Shown one piece after another: positions 9,011-17,109 of a stretch of 64,000 nt of DNA (within the stretch, counting starts at the first letter, position 1; every line of letters starts with the position of its first letter). Location of the stretch: positions 1 to 64,000 of the forward strand of contig BQMO01000019.1 of the NCBI GenBank assembly GCA_022180725.1, in the 5' to 3' direction. Below the pieces are notes generated by a model. The model had not been told where the DNA came from. It saw only the letters and a list, made by a program, of their open reading frames with translations, and ran no database searches. This DNA comes from Phycisphaerae bacterium (GTDB taxonomy: Bacteria; Planctomycetota; Phycisphaerae; Phycisphaerales; UBA1924). A program made the translations under genes and the position numbers.

Positions 9011-9035
9011 CGCCCCGTTCCTTGCGAGCGGGGCG
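9011..9035. terminator. Bidirectional terminator-like hairpin CGCCCCG/CGGGGCG
   Basis: CGCCCCG, an 11-nt loop and CGGGGCG sit between two convergent genes (ends at 8919 and 9045). The + strand continues GTTGCGGTTT, a modest U-rich tail. The same stem with a 12-nt loop and a GTTG-type tail recurs at 49307-49332, which supports a terminator role. Confidence 0.55.
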
Positions 9036-9044
9036 TTGCGGTTT

Positions 9045-9797
9045 CTAGAACCCGCCCCCGCCCGCGGCCATCATCTGGATCACCATCGCCGAGATGCCCG
9101 CCAGCAATGACGAGAACCAGAACCACTTCATCACGACGTTCTCGGCTTCCACGGCAACCCAGTAGAGTTCATACAGCCACAGCAGCCCGAAGAACCATCC
9201 GATCAGGATGATGACTCCCTTCCAGGTCGTGTCCTGCCATGCGGCGATCAGCGCCCAGATGCGCGAGACGAGAATCGCGATCAGCGCGACGACGAGGTAG
9301 ACGACCGCGAGTTCCTTCACGTAGAACGCGGCCCCGGCGAAAATCGCGACCCCCGCGAGCATGGCCACGCCGTAGAGGTGCGGGTTTGTCTCGCCCCCGC
9401 CGGACTTCGCCTTCGCCTCACCCTTGGGCTTTTCGGCCTTCTGCACTTTGACCTGGAGCCGCTTCCCCGTGGAGGTGTTGTACCCGCACCCGACGCAGAC
9501 GACGGCCCCGTGATCCATGGCACGGCCACACTCGGGGCAGAGTTGAACGCCCTTGGACGCGACCGAGTCCTTCCCCCCGAGGCTGAGCAGGAAAGAGTTG
9601 TCGTCTTCACCCGTGGGGGAGGCCGTGGTGGTGGCCGGGGGCTTGGGCTTGGGGGCGGTCTGGGCACCCCGGGCGGCCTTGGCTTTCTGGAGGCAGTCCT
9701 GGCACATGTAGCGACCGGCCGCGTCCTTCACGCGCGGCCGATTGCTCACATCGATCCCGCACACCGAACAAACCTTGGTGGTCCCCGCGTCGGCCAT
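9045..9797 (-). CDS. Zinc-ribbon membrane protein
   Basis: This 250-residue protein has an N-terminal cytoplasmic part with two Cys-pair zinc ribbons (CSVC at 10-13 with CQDC near 32-35, then CPEC with CVGC near 88-107), a Lys-rich linker, and four or five hydrophobic segments from about residue 138 to the end, finishing AAGGGGF. I recognise the architecture as common in Planctomycetes but know no function. A second protein of the same build lies just upstream on the same strand. GGGAG precedes ATG 9797 by 6 nt. TATGCT at 9837-9842 on the minus strand is a possible -10, giving a short leader. Confidence 0.78.
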   Translation of the reverse strand: MADAGTTKVCSVCGIDVSNRPRVKDAAGRYMCQDCLQKAKAARGAQTAPKPKPPATTTASPTGEDDNSFLLSLGGKDSVASKGVQLCPECGRAMDHGAVVCVGCGYNTSTGKRLQVKVQKAEKPKGEAKAKSGGGETNPHLYGVAMLAGVAIFAGAAFYVKELAVVYLVVALIAILVSRIWALIAAWQDTTWKGVIILIGWFFGLLWLYELYWVAVEAENVVMKWFWFSSLLAGISAMVIQMMAAGGGGF

Positions 9798-9868
9798 GGC
9801 GCACTCCCACCCGTCGGGCCATCCCGCGGGCCGGACAGCATACCGCGCTTCGAGCGATTCGTCCCGGG

Positions 9869-10897
9869 CTACAGCATGAGAGCCAGACCCACGCCCGAAG
9901 CCCAGATTCCCGCGGCGGTGAGGAACGTCACCACAAAGGCCTCATGCAAATCGAGGTCGAGGAGTTCGCCCAGGTACCAGGAGTACCCCAGCGCACAGAA
10001 GGCATAGATCGCCCACCACGGCAGCGGCAGAGGTATCAAGAACAGGACCGAGCCGCACGCGAACGCGACGGCGAGCAGCCCGGCGATGGACAAGGCCATG
10101 ATGCGGAACGTGGTGGAAACGCCGGTCCAGACCACGCCGAGCACCGCGGTCATGACGAACGCGACGCCGACGGACCAGACATACAGCCCCAGGCCCAGCC
10201 CGAGGGATTGCAGCGCGAGTGTCCAGCCTCGCGATCCGGCGGCCCGCATGGGGCCGGTCAGCGCCCCCTGCCACCCACCCTGCCACCAGCCTTGAAGCAT
10301 GAGGCACAGTGCGTACACCGGGAGACCCCCGGCGATCATGAGGGCGGGCTTGAGGTACGACCAGCGCGTGACCTCTCGAGAATCTTCTTCGAGCGTCTCG
10401 CTGCGCGTGATGACGCGGTTGAGGTGCCCGCATTCCGGGCATACCCGTCCTCCCTCGGGCCTTGCGGGCACGCCCGTCAATACGTAGTGGCATTCGGTGC
10501 AGGTCGGCTCCTTGGGCTTTGGGGGCGGGGGTTTGGGCTTCTTGCGCTCGCGCTGTTCCGACGGTGTGGCGTCAGGGTCGAAGTCGCCGAGCATCGCCTC
10601 GGCTTTGGAGGGTTCGAGGGGCACGTCGCGCGGGTCGTACCCGCACCGGGCGCACGCGGGTTGCCCGACGACAAGGGTGCCACCGCACTTCGGGCAGGGC
10701 GCGCGCGTGCGTCCCCCGACGGCGGGATCGGCAAGGGCAATATCCGCGGCCGGTGCGGACGCGGCGGCGGTCGACGTGCGACGGGCGGCCCGCATGTGAG
10801 CGGACAGGCACGCGCGGCACCACCATCGCCCATCGGTGCCGAGCAGGACGGATTCGTTCGCGAGCGCGGACGCACACTGCACGCAGATTCGCGGCAT
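9869..10897 (-). CDS. Zinc-ribbon membrane protein, second copy of the type
   Basis: The 342-residue product opens with MPRICVQC and holds three Cys-pair zinc ribbons: CVQC...CRAC, CPKC...CARC and CTEC...CPEC (the last near residues 143-172). A charged Pro/Lys stretch follows, then about five hydrophobic segments in the C-terminal half. The ribbons and the helical tail resemble the gene 70 bases downstream, so the two probably serve related roles, though the sequences are not close copies. Function is unknown. ATG 10897 is chosen because upstream in-frame sequence is not protein-like. TATTCT at 10933-10938 (minus strand) is a candidate -10. It diverges from the lipoprotein gene. Confidence 0.75.
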   Translation of the reverse strand: MPRICVQCASALANESVLLGTDGRWWCRACLSAHMRAARRTSTAAASAPAADIALADPAVGGRTRAPCPKCGGTLVVGQPACARCGYDPRDVPLEPSKAEAMLGDFDPDATPSEQRERKKPKPPPPKPKEPTCTECHYVLTGVPARPEGGRVCPECGHLNRVITRSETLEEDSREVTRWSYLKPALMIAGGLPVYALCLMLQGWWQGGWQGALTGPMRAAGSRGWTLALQSLGLGLGLYVWSVGVAFVMTAVLGVVWTGVSTTFRIMALSIAGLLAVAFACGSVLFLIPLPLPWWAIYAFCALGYSWYLGELLDLDLHEAFVVTFLTAAGIWASGVGLALML

Positions 10898-10972
10898 GCT
10901 CGGCTTGGGACGATGGGGTTCCACGCGCGGAGAGAATACCACCCCGCGGTCCGGCGGGATGCAGCGCGGCGC

Positions 10973-10978
10973 TACGCT
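10973..10978 (+). promoter_or_regulatory. TACGCT -10 box, leaderless start for the 10984 gene
   Basis: TACGCT is followed by GGGGC and then ATG 10984, a 5-nt gap. The mRNA would begin at the start codon. Confidence 0.55.
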
Positions 10979-10983
10979 GGGGC

Positions 10984-11814
10984 ATGCGCGTGCTGATCCT
11001 GACATGTCTGCTGACGTTGGCGGGGTGCTCCGCGAATCAACCGGCGACGAACAGGCCGGACACGCGCCCCGCACAGCCCGCGCAACGCGCGTTCCGGCCG
11101 AGTGAGCATGGTTTCCGCTTCGTGAACCACTTCGCAGGCTCTCCCCTGCCCGCATCCCTTCGTGACCCGGGGAACCCGATCGGTGCACTCCTGGCCGGCC
11201 CGGTGGGGCGGAACATCCCGGCGACGTTCGGGCTGTGCGGGGGGATGTCGCTGACCGCGGCGGACCACTACCTCGCGGGCGTGCCCATGCCGATGGACGC
11301 GATGGCCCCCACGCCCGGCACGCCCTTGTACGAGCACCTGTACCGACGGCAGGTCGAGTCGCTGGGCGATGGTGGTGTCATGGTCGCGGCGTTCTGGACA
11401 TGGATGAACCTGCCGGACGAAAGTGTCGAGGGAGAAAGCACGGCGACGTTGACGGCGCTGGCGTTGCCCGGGATTCTGGGCAGGCTCGATCGTGGGGAAG
11501 TGGTCCCCCTCGGGTTGGTTCATGTCCGTGCGCGGGCAAATGCCCGGGCGCCGGGCAGCCGCATCGGCCCGCTGTGGAGCAATCACCAGGTGGTTGCGTT
11601 CGGGTATGAACGCCTCATGGATGGCGCGATCGACCTTTGCATTTACGACCCGAACTATCCGGGCGATGACCGTGTGGTGGTCCGGTTGAGGCCGACCGCC
11701 GGGGGAGCCGGGTTGATCGGTGAGCGTGTGACTGGAACTGGGCGAACCACGCGCGTGCGCGGCGTGTTCCCGATGCCTTACACACCGGGATCGCCGTTTA
11801 CGCAACCGCGCTGA
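10984..11814 (+). CDS. Lipoprotein with papain-like Cys/His pattern
   Basis: MRVLILTCLLTLAGC is a lipoprotein signal with Cys15 as the lipidation site. The 276-residue product carries two well-spaced motifs: FGLCGGMSLTAADHYLAG near residue 79 and SNHQVVAFGYE near 200, followed by CIYDPNYPGDD. A Cys in CGGMS, a His in NHQVV and an Asp/Asn after a beta strand is the order of a papain-like (C39-like) cysteine peptidase fold. I recall similar CGGMS...HQV...YDPNYP proteins of unknown function in actinobacteria. Peptidase activity is an inference. The start is fixed by the lipobox and the -10-like box. It converges with a small membrane protein. Confidence 0.72.
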   Translation: MRVLILTCLLTLAGCSANQPATNRPDTRPAQPAQRAFRPSEHGFRFVNHFAGSPLPASLRDPGNPIGALLAGPVGRNIPATFGLCGGMSLTAADHYLAGVPMPMDAMAPTPGTPLYEHLYRRQVESLGDGGVMVAAFWTWMNLPDESVEGESTATLTALALPGILGRLDRGEVVPLGLVHVRARANARAPGSRIGPLWSNHQVVAFGYERLMDGAIDLCIYDPNYPGDDRVVVRLRPTAGGAGLIGERVTGTGRTTRVRGVFPMPYTPGSPFTQPR

Positions 11815-11829
11815 TGCGGGTCGATCGGA

Positions 11830-12111
11830 TCAGGAGCCGGACGGGGCCTTGCGGATGCGTTCGAGTTGCTTGTTGGTTTCAGCGGACTTCTCGATGGCCT
11901 TTTGAGTGTCCGGATCGGTGGAGGCTTCGAGCGGGGGCGGGGGAGGCTCGGGGCGGTCGAGGAGGCCGAAGTGCCACGCGAGGAGTCCGCCGGCCGCGGC
12001 AAGCGCGACGAGGACGACGATCAACTTGACGGTATTGCCGCCCTTGGACGACCCACCGCCCGAGCCTTCCGATTTGGTAGATTCATCGAACGATTGACGC
12101 TGCTTGGCCAT
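11830..12111 (-). CDS. Small single-pass membrane protein
   Basis: A 93-residue protein with a polar, Ser/Gly-rich start, one clear membrane helix (VKLIVVLVALAAAGGLLAWHFG, about residues 28-49), a Pro run and a charged helical tail. I do not recognise it. GGAG stands 8 nt before ATG 12111. It lies 44 bases downstream of the ABC permease gene on the same strand and could be co-transcribed with it, but no function follows from that. Confidence 0.68.
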   Translation of the reverse strand: MAKQRQSFDESTKSEGSGGGSSKGGNTVKLIVVLVALAAAGGLLAWHFGLLDRPEPPPPPLEASTDPDTQKAIEKSAETNKQLERIRKAPSGS

Positions 12112-12155
12112 GAATCACACTCCGCGGCGGATGCCGCTGCTGGTCGAGATCCCGC

Positions 12156-13523
12156 TCAGCCGACGTCTCGCCGCTGGAACAGGATGACGGACAATGATAG
12201 GAACACTCCGATCTGACAGAGGGCGTACAGGCTGACCAGCCCCAGGTAGGACCGCGGAACCGGGCGATTCTGAGATACAGCGTCGAGAAGCCAGAAGAAC
12301 TGAAGATTGGGCACCACGCCCCAGGCGACAAGGGCCGGGGTGTTGATGCGGGTGGGTTCCTGGAAGGCAAAGTCACCCTTCTCGGGCATGCGGACCATGC
12401 GGAGCGAGTCGGGACCGCCGGGACCTACGCGGCGTACACGGAGCGTGGTGCCCTGCACCTCAGCGACGGCCAGTCCGGGTGGGACGGCCGAGGAGGCCAC
12501 GGCGTTCAGATCGGTGATATCGCCCCGGAACCGGCCGTAATCGTTCATGTTGAGCATGGGGAACCCGTTGGGGCTGGGGCTGATGTAGAGGGGGTTGCCG
12601 ATCTCGACCAGCCGCTGGGGTGGTCGGGTCAGGGAGATGCGCAGGTAGTCGCCCGCGCGGAGTTCAAGATCGCCGCGTTCATTGTCAAGGGCAACATCGC
12701 GGACTTCCCCGACGATGGTGTTTGAGAAGACGTGCCGGCCGAGGACGTAGTTGGAAAGGAGCGCGGCGAGGAACACCCCGAGGCACACGAGGATGGTCAT
12801 GACCTGCCCGAGGCGCGTGGAGGCGGCGAGGGCGACGCTGGTCAGCACAAGGACGGCGAGGGCGAGGCACGCGGACGCGATGGCGATCTGACCCTTGAAA
12901 TCGTGGTCCAGGGGCTGGGGTCGCCAGCGTGGGTCGAAGAACAGAACAAGGAGGTAGGCGATCAGGGTGAACGGCACGAGGAAGGCCATGACGGTCTGCG
13001 GGAAGTTCCAGCCGTAGAAAAAGTTGCACCACCCGGAAAGGAGGATGGCGAGGAAGACCGAGCCGATGCCGAAGAAGATGACCGGGCCGTCGAGTTGATC
13101 GGCGCGCGTGGACATGACCCCGTGCCGCAAGGCGAGCATGAGGAAGACGAGCATGATCAGGACCGAGGCCATGATGGCCCCGGCCACGCCGAGGTACTTC
13201 CCGAGGATCAGTGTGGGGCGGCCGATGGGTTTGCTGACCACCGTAAGGACGGTCTTGTTCTCAATCTCGCGGGAAATGACGGCGGTGGCGATGAACCCGG
13301 CCAGAAGTGTGGCGATGACGAAAATGGTTCCTAAGCCAATGTCAAACAAGAGTTTAGTGTCGCCGGACACCTGGGAACTCTCGGTGTCCGCCATGCTGTA
13401 GGCGGCGTTCCACGTGTTGAAAACCTGCAGCACGCCCGAGAGGAGGACGAGCACGACGAGGATGGGCTGTCGGACGCTCTCGACGAAGGCGTTTTTGGAG
13501 ATGGCGAGGAGTTGCGTGATCAT
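12156..13523 (-). CDS. ABC-2 type transporter permease
   Basis: The 455-residue product is an ABC-2 type membrane protein. It has an N-terminal amphipathic start (MITQLLAISKNAFVESVRQ), about six or seven membrane helices, and EIENKTVLTVVSKPIGRP, a motif typical of the cytoplasmic coupling loop in this family. A large extracytoplasmic loop lies near residues 285-415, and a final helix pair ends at QRRDVG. It has no ATPase partner beside it. The nearest ATPase gene is at 18618 on the other strand. ATG 13523 fits the family start. A promoter-like pair lies upstream, giving a leader of roughly 25 nt without a well-placed Shine-Dalgarno. Confidence 0.85.
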   Translation of the reverse strand: MITQLLAISKNAFVESVRQPILVVLVLLSGVLQVFNTWNAAYSMADTESSQVSGDTKLLFDIGLGTIFVIATLLAGFIATAVISREIENKTVLTVVSKPIGRPTLILGKYLGVAGAIMASVLIMLVFLMLALRHGVMSTRADQLDGPVIFFGIGSVFLAILLSGWCNFFYGWNFPQTVMAFLVPFTLIAYLLVLFFDPRWRPQPLDHDFKGQIAIASACLALAVLVLTSVALAASTRLGQVMTILVCLGVFLAALLSNYVLGRHVFSNTIVGEVRDVALDNERGDLELRAGDYLRISLTRPPQRLVEIGNPLYISPSPNGFPMLNMNDYGRFRGDITDLNAVASSAVPPGLAVAEVQGTTLRVRRVGPGGPDSLRMVRMPEKGDFAFQEPTRINTPALVAWGVVPNLQFFWLLDAVSQNRPVPRSYLGLVSLYALCQIGVFLSLSVILFQRRDVG

Positions 13524-13926
13524 GCGGGGGACGGAATCTCCACGTGGCCGACGAACATAGCCGCGAACAGAGCGTACATCAAAGCGCCCTGGGGAGGGGA
13601 AGGGCGGCGTTGCGCGCCCGCGAGGCCGACGGCCACCCCGCGGAGGGCGCAGTACGTACGCACCGGGTCGTTCGACGTTCGGTTCGGGGGATGAAGTTGC
13701 CGGGGTGATCATCGCCCGAGTGGACAGGGTGGGGTCACCTTGTCACAATACCGACCCTTGCACGGGAGACGGCACAGGCCGGGCTGATGCGGGGGGGGCG
13801 GCGCGCTGTTCTGGCGTGTCGCGCGTGGGCCGGGTGAGCGATCCCGACCCGAGAGGCGAAGGAAAGCCGCGTCCGGGCCTTGGTGCAAGAGATTCATGCC
13901 CTGTTGGCGGGGCCGAGGATGACCGC
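13524..13926. other. Divergent intergenic region between permease and SPFH genes
   Basis: This 403-base stretch has no convincing gene. It carries the promoter-like pair of the permease gene and presumably the promoter of the SPFH operon. A near-perfect inverted repeat (GACAGGGTG, spacer, TCACCTTGTC) lies at about 13722-13744, and a G8 run at about 13792. GAGG is 7 nt before the SPFH start. I see no riboswitch or known RNA. Confidence 0.5.
13554..13582 (-). promoter_or_regulatory. Candidate sigma-70 promoter of the ABC permease gene
   Basis: On the minus strand TTGATG (13577-13582) and TATGTT (13554-13559) are separated by exactly 17 nt. Both hexamers are close to consensus in an otherwise GC-rich region, and they point at the permease start at 13523. 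Confidence 0.55.
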
Positions 13927-16017
13927 ATGAGAGCCGATCTCCAGACGTACCGCAGTGCCGCGTCGGCATCCCTGAAGGGGCTGTTCTTTCAACTGGCGCT
14001 GACGCTGGCGACGTTCGCCTATTCGTTCTGGGGGAAGGACTTCGCGGCGTTCAGCGGGGCGATCTTCATGGGGGTGGGGATCGTCGCATGGCTGGCGCTG
14101 GTGATCGTGTACGACCAGCACCGGCGGGAGCGCATCGAGGCGATGGAGAACGACGCGCTGAGCGCCTCGGCGACCGCGGGCACGTCGGTCTTCGAGTCGC
14201 GGGAGGATTTCCGCCCCGCGGCGGCGCGGCTGGCGGGGCTGTACCGGTGGATGTTCCCGATCGTGAGCGTGCTGTGCGCGGCGTTGCTCATCGGGATGGG
14301 GCTGCTGCGGTTCTTTGCGTCGCGGGACATGCTGGCGATCCAGTTCGTGGCGCCGACGAAGTCGGGGTGGGCGCTGGGGCTGGGGGTGACATTCGCCGCG
14401 CTGGGCTTCGTGGTGGCGCGGTACGCGGCGGGGCTGGCGAAGCAGGCGGTGTGGGCCAACCTTCGCGCGGGGGCGGCGTTCGCGGTCGGGTCGTCGCTCA
14501 TCTGGCTCTCGATCGGCGTGGCGCACATGGTGCAGTTCATCGGGACCGACGCGGTGGTGCGGGTGCTGCCGCTGGCGGTGCCGGTGTTCATGGTGGTGAT
14601 CGGCGCGGAGATCGCCCTCCAGTTCCTGCTGACGATGTACCGCCCGCGGAAGTCGGGCGAGTTGCCCCGGGCGGCGTTCGAGTCGCGTCTGCTCGGGTTC
14701 GCGGCCACGCCCGACCGGATCGCGCAGTCGATCAGCGACGCGATCAACTATCAACTCGGGTTCGATGTCACGAGCGGGTGGGCGTTCCGGCTCTTGAGCC
14801 GGGCGATGGCGCCGCTGATCCTGGTGGGCGTGGTGGTGACGTGGCTGATGAGCGCGGTGGTGGTGGTGAGGCCGCACCAGCGGGCGATGATCCTGCGGTT
14901 CGGCAAGCCCGTGCGGGTGAACCTGGAGCCGGGGTGGCATTTCAAGTGGATGTGGCCGATCGAGTCCTCGTACGTGCCGGAGTATTTCGTGCGTGACGCG
15001 CGCGGGCGCGCGGTGGTGACGGACCGGACGGCGACGGGGCTGCGGCGGGTGGAACTGGGGACGCTGCCCCCGGCGACGACGGAGCCGATCCTGTGGACGA
15101 ATGACCACCTGGGCGAAGAGGTGTGGCAGTACGTGCGGATCTCGAACACGGCGCGCGGCGCGGGGCTGACGGACATCGCGGCGGTGTCGGTCGAGATCCC
15201 GATGCAGTTCTCGATCACGGACGTGTACCTCTACGACCTGCTGGGCGCGCCCGAGGTGCGGGACGAACTGGTGCGGTCGGTGGCGCGGCGCGAGGTGACG
15301 CGGTTCTTCCAGGCGTACACGCTGGACGACATCCTGGGCGGCGATCGGGCGGCGCTGTCGGGTCGATTGCGCGAGCGCGTGCAGGCGGCGCTGGACGGGC
15401 TGAACCCCGGGGAGCACGGCACGCCGCGGGGCGCGGGGGTGCAGATCGCGTTCGTCGGGATCACCGGGGCGCATCCGCCGAAGGAGACGGCGGCGGCGTT
15501 CGAGACGCCGGTGCAGGCGGCGCAGCGGCGGGAGGCGAACATCTCGGCGGCGGAGACGGACGCGCTGCAGCGGCTGACGGACGCGGCGGGGGACGCGGAG
15601 ACGGCGCGGGCGATCGTGCGGGAGATCGACGAGCTGGAGCGGCTGCGCGAGGCGCGCCGGCAGGGGCCGCCCGACCAGGCGGCGCGGGCGATCGTCGAAC
15701 AGGAACTGAAGGTGCACGGGCTGCTGCGGTCGGCGGGGGGCGAGGCGTCGTCGTCGCTGGCGACGGCGGGCGCGGATCGGTGGAGCAAGCACATGGGCGC
15801 GCGGGCGTTGGCGGCGCGGTACGCGGGGCAGGCGGCCTTGTGGGAGGCGTCGCCGGAGTTGTACCGGGCGTCGACGTTCTTCGCGGCGTTCCGGGAATCG
15901 ATGCAGGACGCGCGGGTGTACATCGTGTCGGACCGGGTGCGGGACCTGGGCGGGGTGCTGGACCTCAAGGACGTGAACCTGGGCGTGGACGTGTTCAAGT
16001 CGGACTCGAACAAGTAG
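13927..16017 (+). CDS. Polytopic SPFH/band-7 protein, HflK-like
   Basis: The 696-residue protein has about six hydrophobic segments in its first 240 residues, one more near 295-315, and then an SPFH domain. That domain opens VVVRPHQRAMILRFGKPV and includes EPGWHFKWMWPIESS, as in HflK. The C-terminal part is a long Glu/Ala-rich helix typical of SPFH oligomers. HflK/C-type proteins form large membrane cages around proteases or other membrane complexes. The extra polytopic N-terminus is not found in classical HflK, which has one membrane helix and about 420 residues. GAGG is 7 nt before ATG 13927. Two more SPFH genes and an ABC transporter follow. Confidence 0.88.
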   Translation: MRADLQTYRSAASASLKGLFFQLALTLATFAYSFWGKDFAAFSGAIFMGVGIVAWLALVIVYDQHRRERIEAMENDALSASATAGTSVFESREDFRPAAARLAGLYRWMFPIVSVLCAALLIGMGLLRFFASRDMLAIQFVAPTKSGWALGLGVTFAALGFVVARYAAGLAKQAVWANLRAGAAFAVGSSLIWLSIGVAHMVQFIGTDAVVRVLPLAVPVFMVVIGAEIALQFLLTMYRPRKSGELPRAAFESRLLGFAATPDRIAQSISDAINYQLGFDVTSGWAFRLLSRAMAPLILVGVVVTWLMSAVVVVRPHQRAMILRFGKPVRVNLEPGWHFKWMWPIESSYVPEYFVRDARGRAVVTDRTATGLRRVELGTLPPATTEPILWTNDHLGEEVWQYVRISNTARGAGLTDIAAVSVEIPMQFSITDVYLYDLLGAPEVRDELVRSVARREVTRFFQAYTLDDILGGDRAALSGRLRERVQAALDGLNPGEHGTPRGAGVQIAFVGITGAHPPKETAAAFETPVQAAQRREANISAAETDALQRLTDAAGDAETARAIVREIDELERLREARRQGPPDQAARAIVEQELKVHGLLRSAGGEASSSLATAGADRWSKHMGARALAARYAGQAALWEASPELYRASTFFAAFRESMQDARVYIVSDRVRDLGGVLDLKDVNLGVDVFKSDSNK

Positions 16018-16071
16018 TTTGGCGGCGTGTCGATGATTCGCGGGCAAGCCCGCAACAGCGGAGTTTTCAGC

Positions 16072-17109
16072 GTGAAAATGTTCATCCGAGCGTTGGTGGT
16101 GCTGGTCTTCCTGGTGGCGTTGTTCGCGTTCGCGTTCACGCACACGGTGAAGTTCACGGAGACGGCGGTGAAGACGCGGTTCGGGGAGGCCGGCGCGAAC
16201 GCGGTGCGGAGCGAGCCGGGGCTGTACTTCCGCCTGCCGTACCCCATCGACGCGGTGACGACGTACGACACGCGGGCGCGGACGCTGGCGCTGAAGATCG
16301 AGCAGCAGCAGACGGCGGACAGCAAGCAGGTGGGGGTGGAGGCGTTCTGCACCTGGCGCGTGGCCGACCCGCTCTCGTTCTTCCGCAAGTTCTCCAACGC
16401 GGGCGAGCGCCCCGAGGACCACTACCGCAAGGCGGAGGAATCGTTGAGCACGGCGATGCGCTCGGCGATGGGCGTGGTGAGCAAGTACTCGATGGATGAT
16501 CTGTTCACGACCTCGTCCTCGGGCTCGAAGTTGACGGAGTTGGAGGACCGGGTGCTGGCGTCGCTGCGGGCGCCGCAGGATCAGAGCACGGTGGACCTCA
16601 AGTCGTACGGGATCGAGGTGATGGGGGTGGGGCTGATGCGGGTGGTGCTGCCCGAGGAGACGACCAAGGCGGTGTTCGACCGCATGAAGGCGGCGCGGGA
16701 GAGCATCGCGAAGCAGATCGAGAGCCGGGGTACGGCCGAGGCGCAGGCCATCCGCGCCAAGGCCGAGAGCGACGCGCGGAAGATCAGGGAGTTCGCGCAG
16801 GCGCTGGCGAGCGAACTGCGGGCCCGGGGCGACCAGGAATCGGTAGTATACCTCGAGCGGATGAATGCCAACCGCGACCTGGCGGTGTTCCTGGCCCAGA
16901 CGGAGTTCCTGCGAACGGCCAGCGCGAAGCGGACGACGCTGGTGCTCGCGAGCGACGTGCCGGGCATCGGATTGCTCTTTCCCGAGTCGATGAAGGCGGC
17001 GGAGCAGGGGAAGATCCCCTCGTTGATCGTGCCCGGCGTGCCGCCGTCGAAGGCGGAGGACCGTGGCCCGGGGGCGAACATCCCGGCGGTGCTGGAGGGG
17101 TCGCGATGA
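16072..17109 (+). CDS. SPFH/band-7 protein, HflC-like
   Basis: The 345-residue product has one N-terminal membrane helix (FIRALVVLVFLVALFAFAF) and an SPFH domain beginning VKFTETAVKTRFGEAG and running through GLYFRLPYPIDAVTTYDTR, the pattern of HflC. The helical tail (RGTAEAQAIRAKAESDARKI) is the conserved oligomerisation helix of HflC-type proteins. I chose GTG 16072 because GGAG lies 8 nt upstream; GTG 16027 and ATG 16033 are in frame but have no Shine-Dalgarno. The stop overlaps the next SPFH start by 4 nt (ATGA), so the two are translationally coupled. Confidence 0.9.
   Translation: MKMFIRALVVLVFLVALFAFAFTHTVKFTETAVKTRFGEAGANAVRSEPGLYFRLPYPIDAVTTYDTRARTLALKIEQQQTADSKQVGVEAFCTWRVADPLSFFRKFSNAGERPEDHYRKAEESLSTAMRSAMGVVSKYSMDDLFTTSSSGSKLTELEDRVLASLRAPQDQSTVDLKSYGIEVMGVGLMRVVLPEETTKAVFDRMKAARESIAKQIESRGTAEAQAIRAKAESDARKIREFAQALASELRARGDQESVVYLERMNANRDLAVFLAQTEFLRTASAKRTTLVLASDVPGIGLLFPESMKAAEQGKIPSLIVPGVPPSKAEDRGPGANIPAVLEGSR

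Noticed and set aside
13894..16422. Large minus-strand open frame opposite the SPFH genes
   Set aside because: Composition is Arg/His/Pro-rich and no domain is recognisable; it is a GC shadow of the SPFH reading frames.
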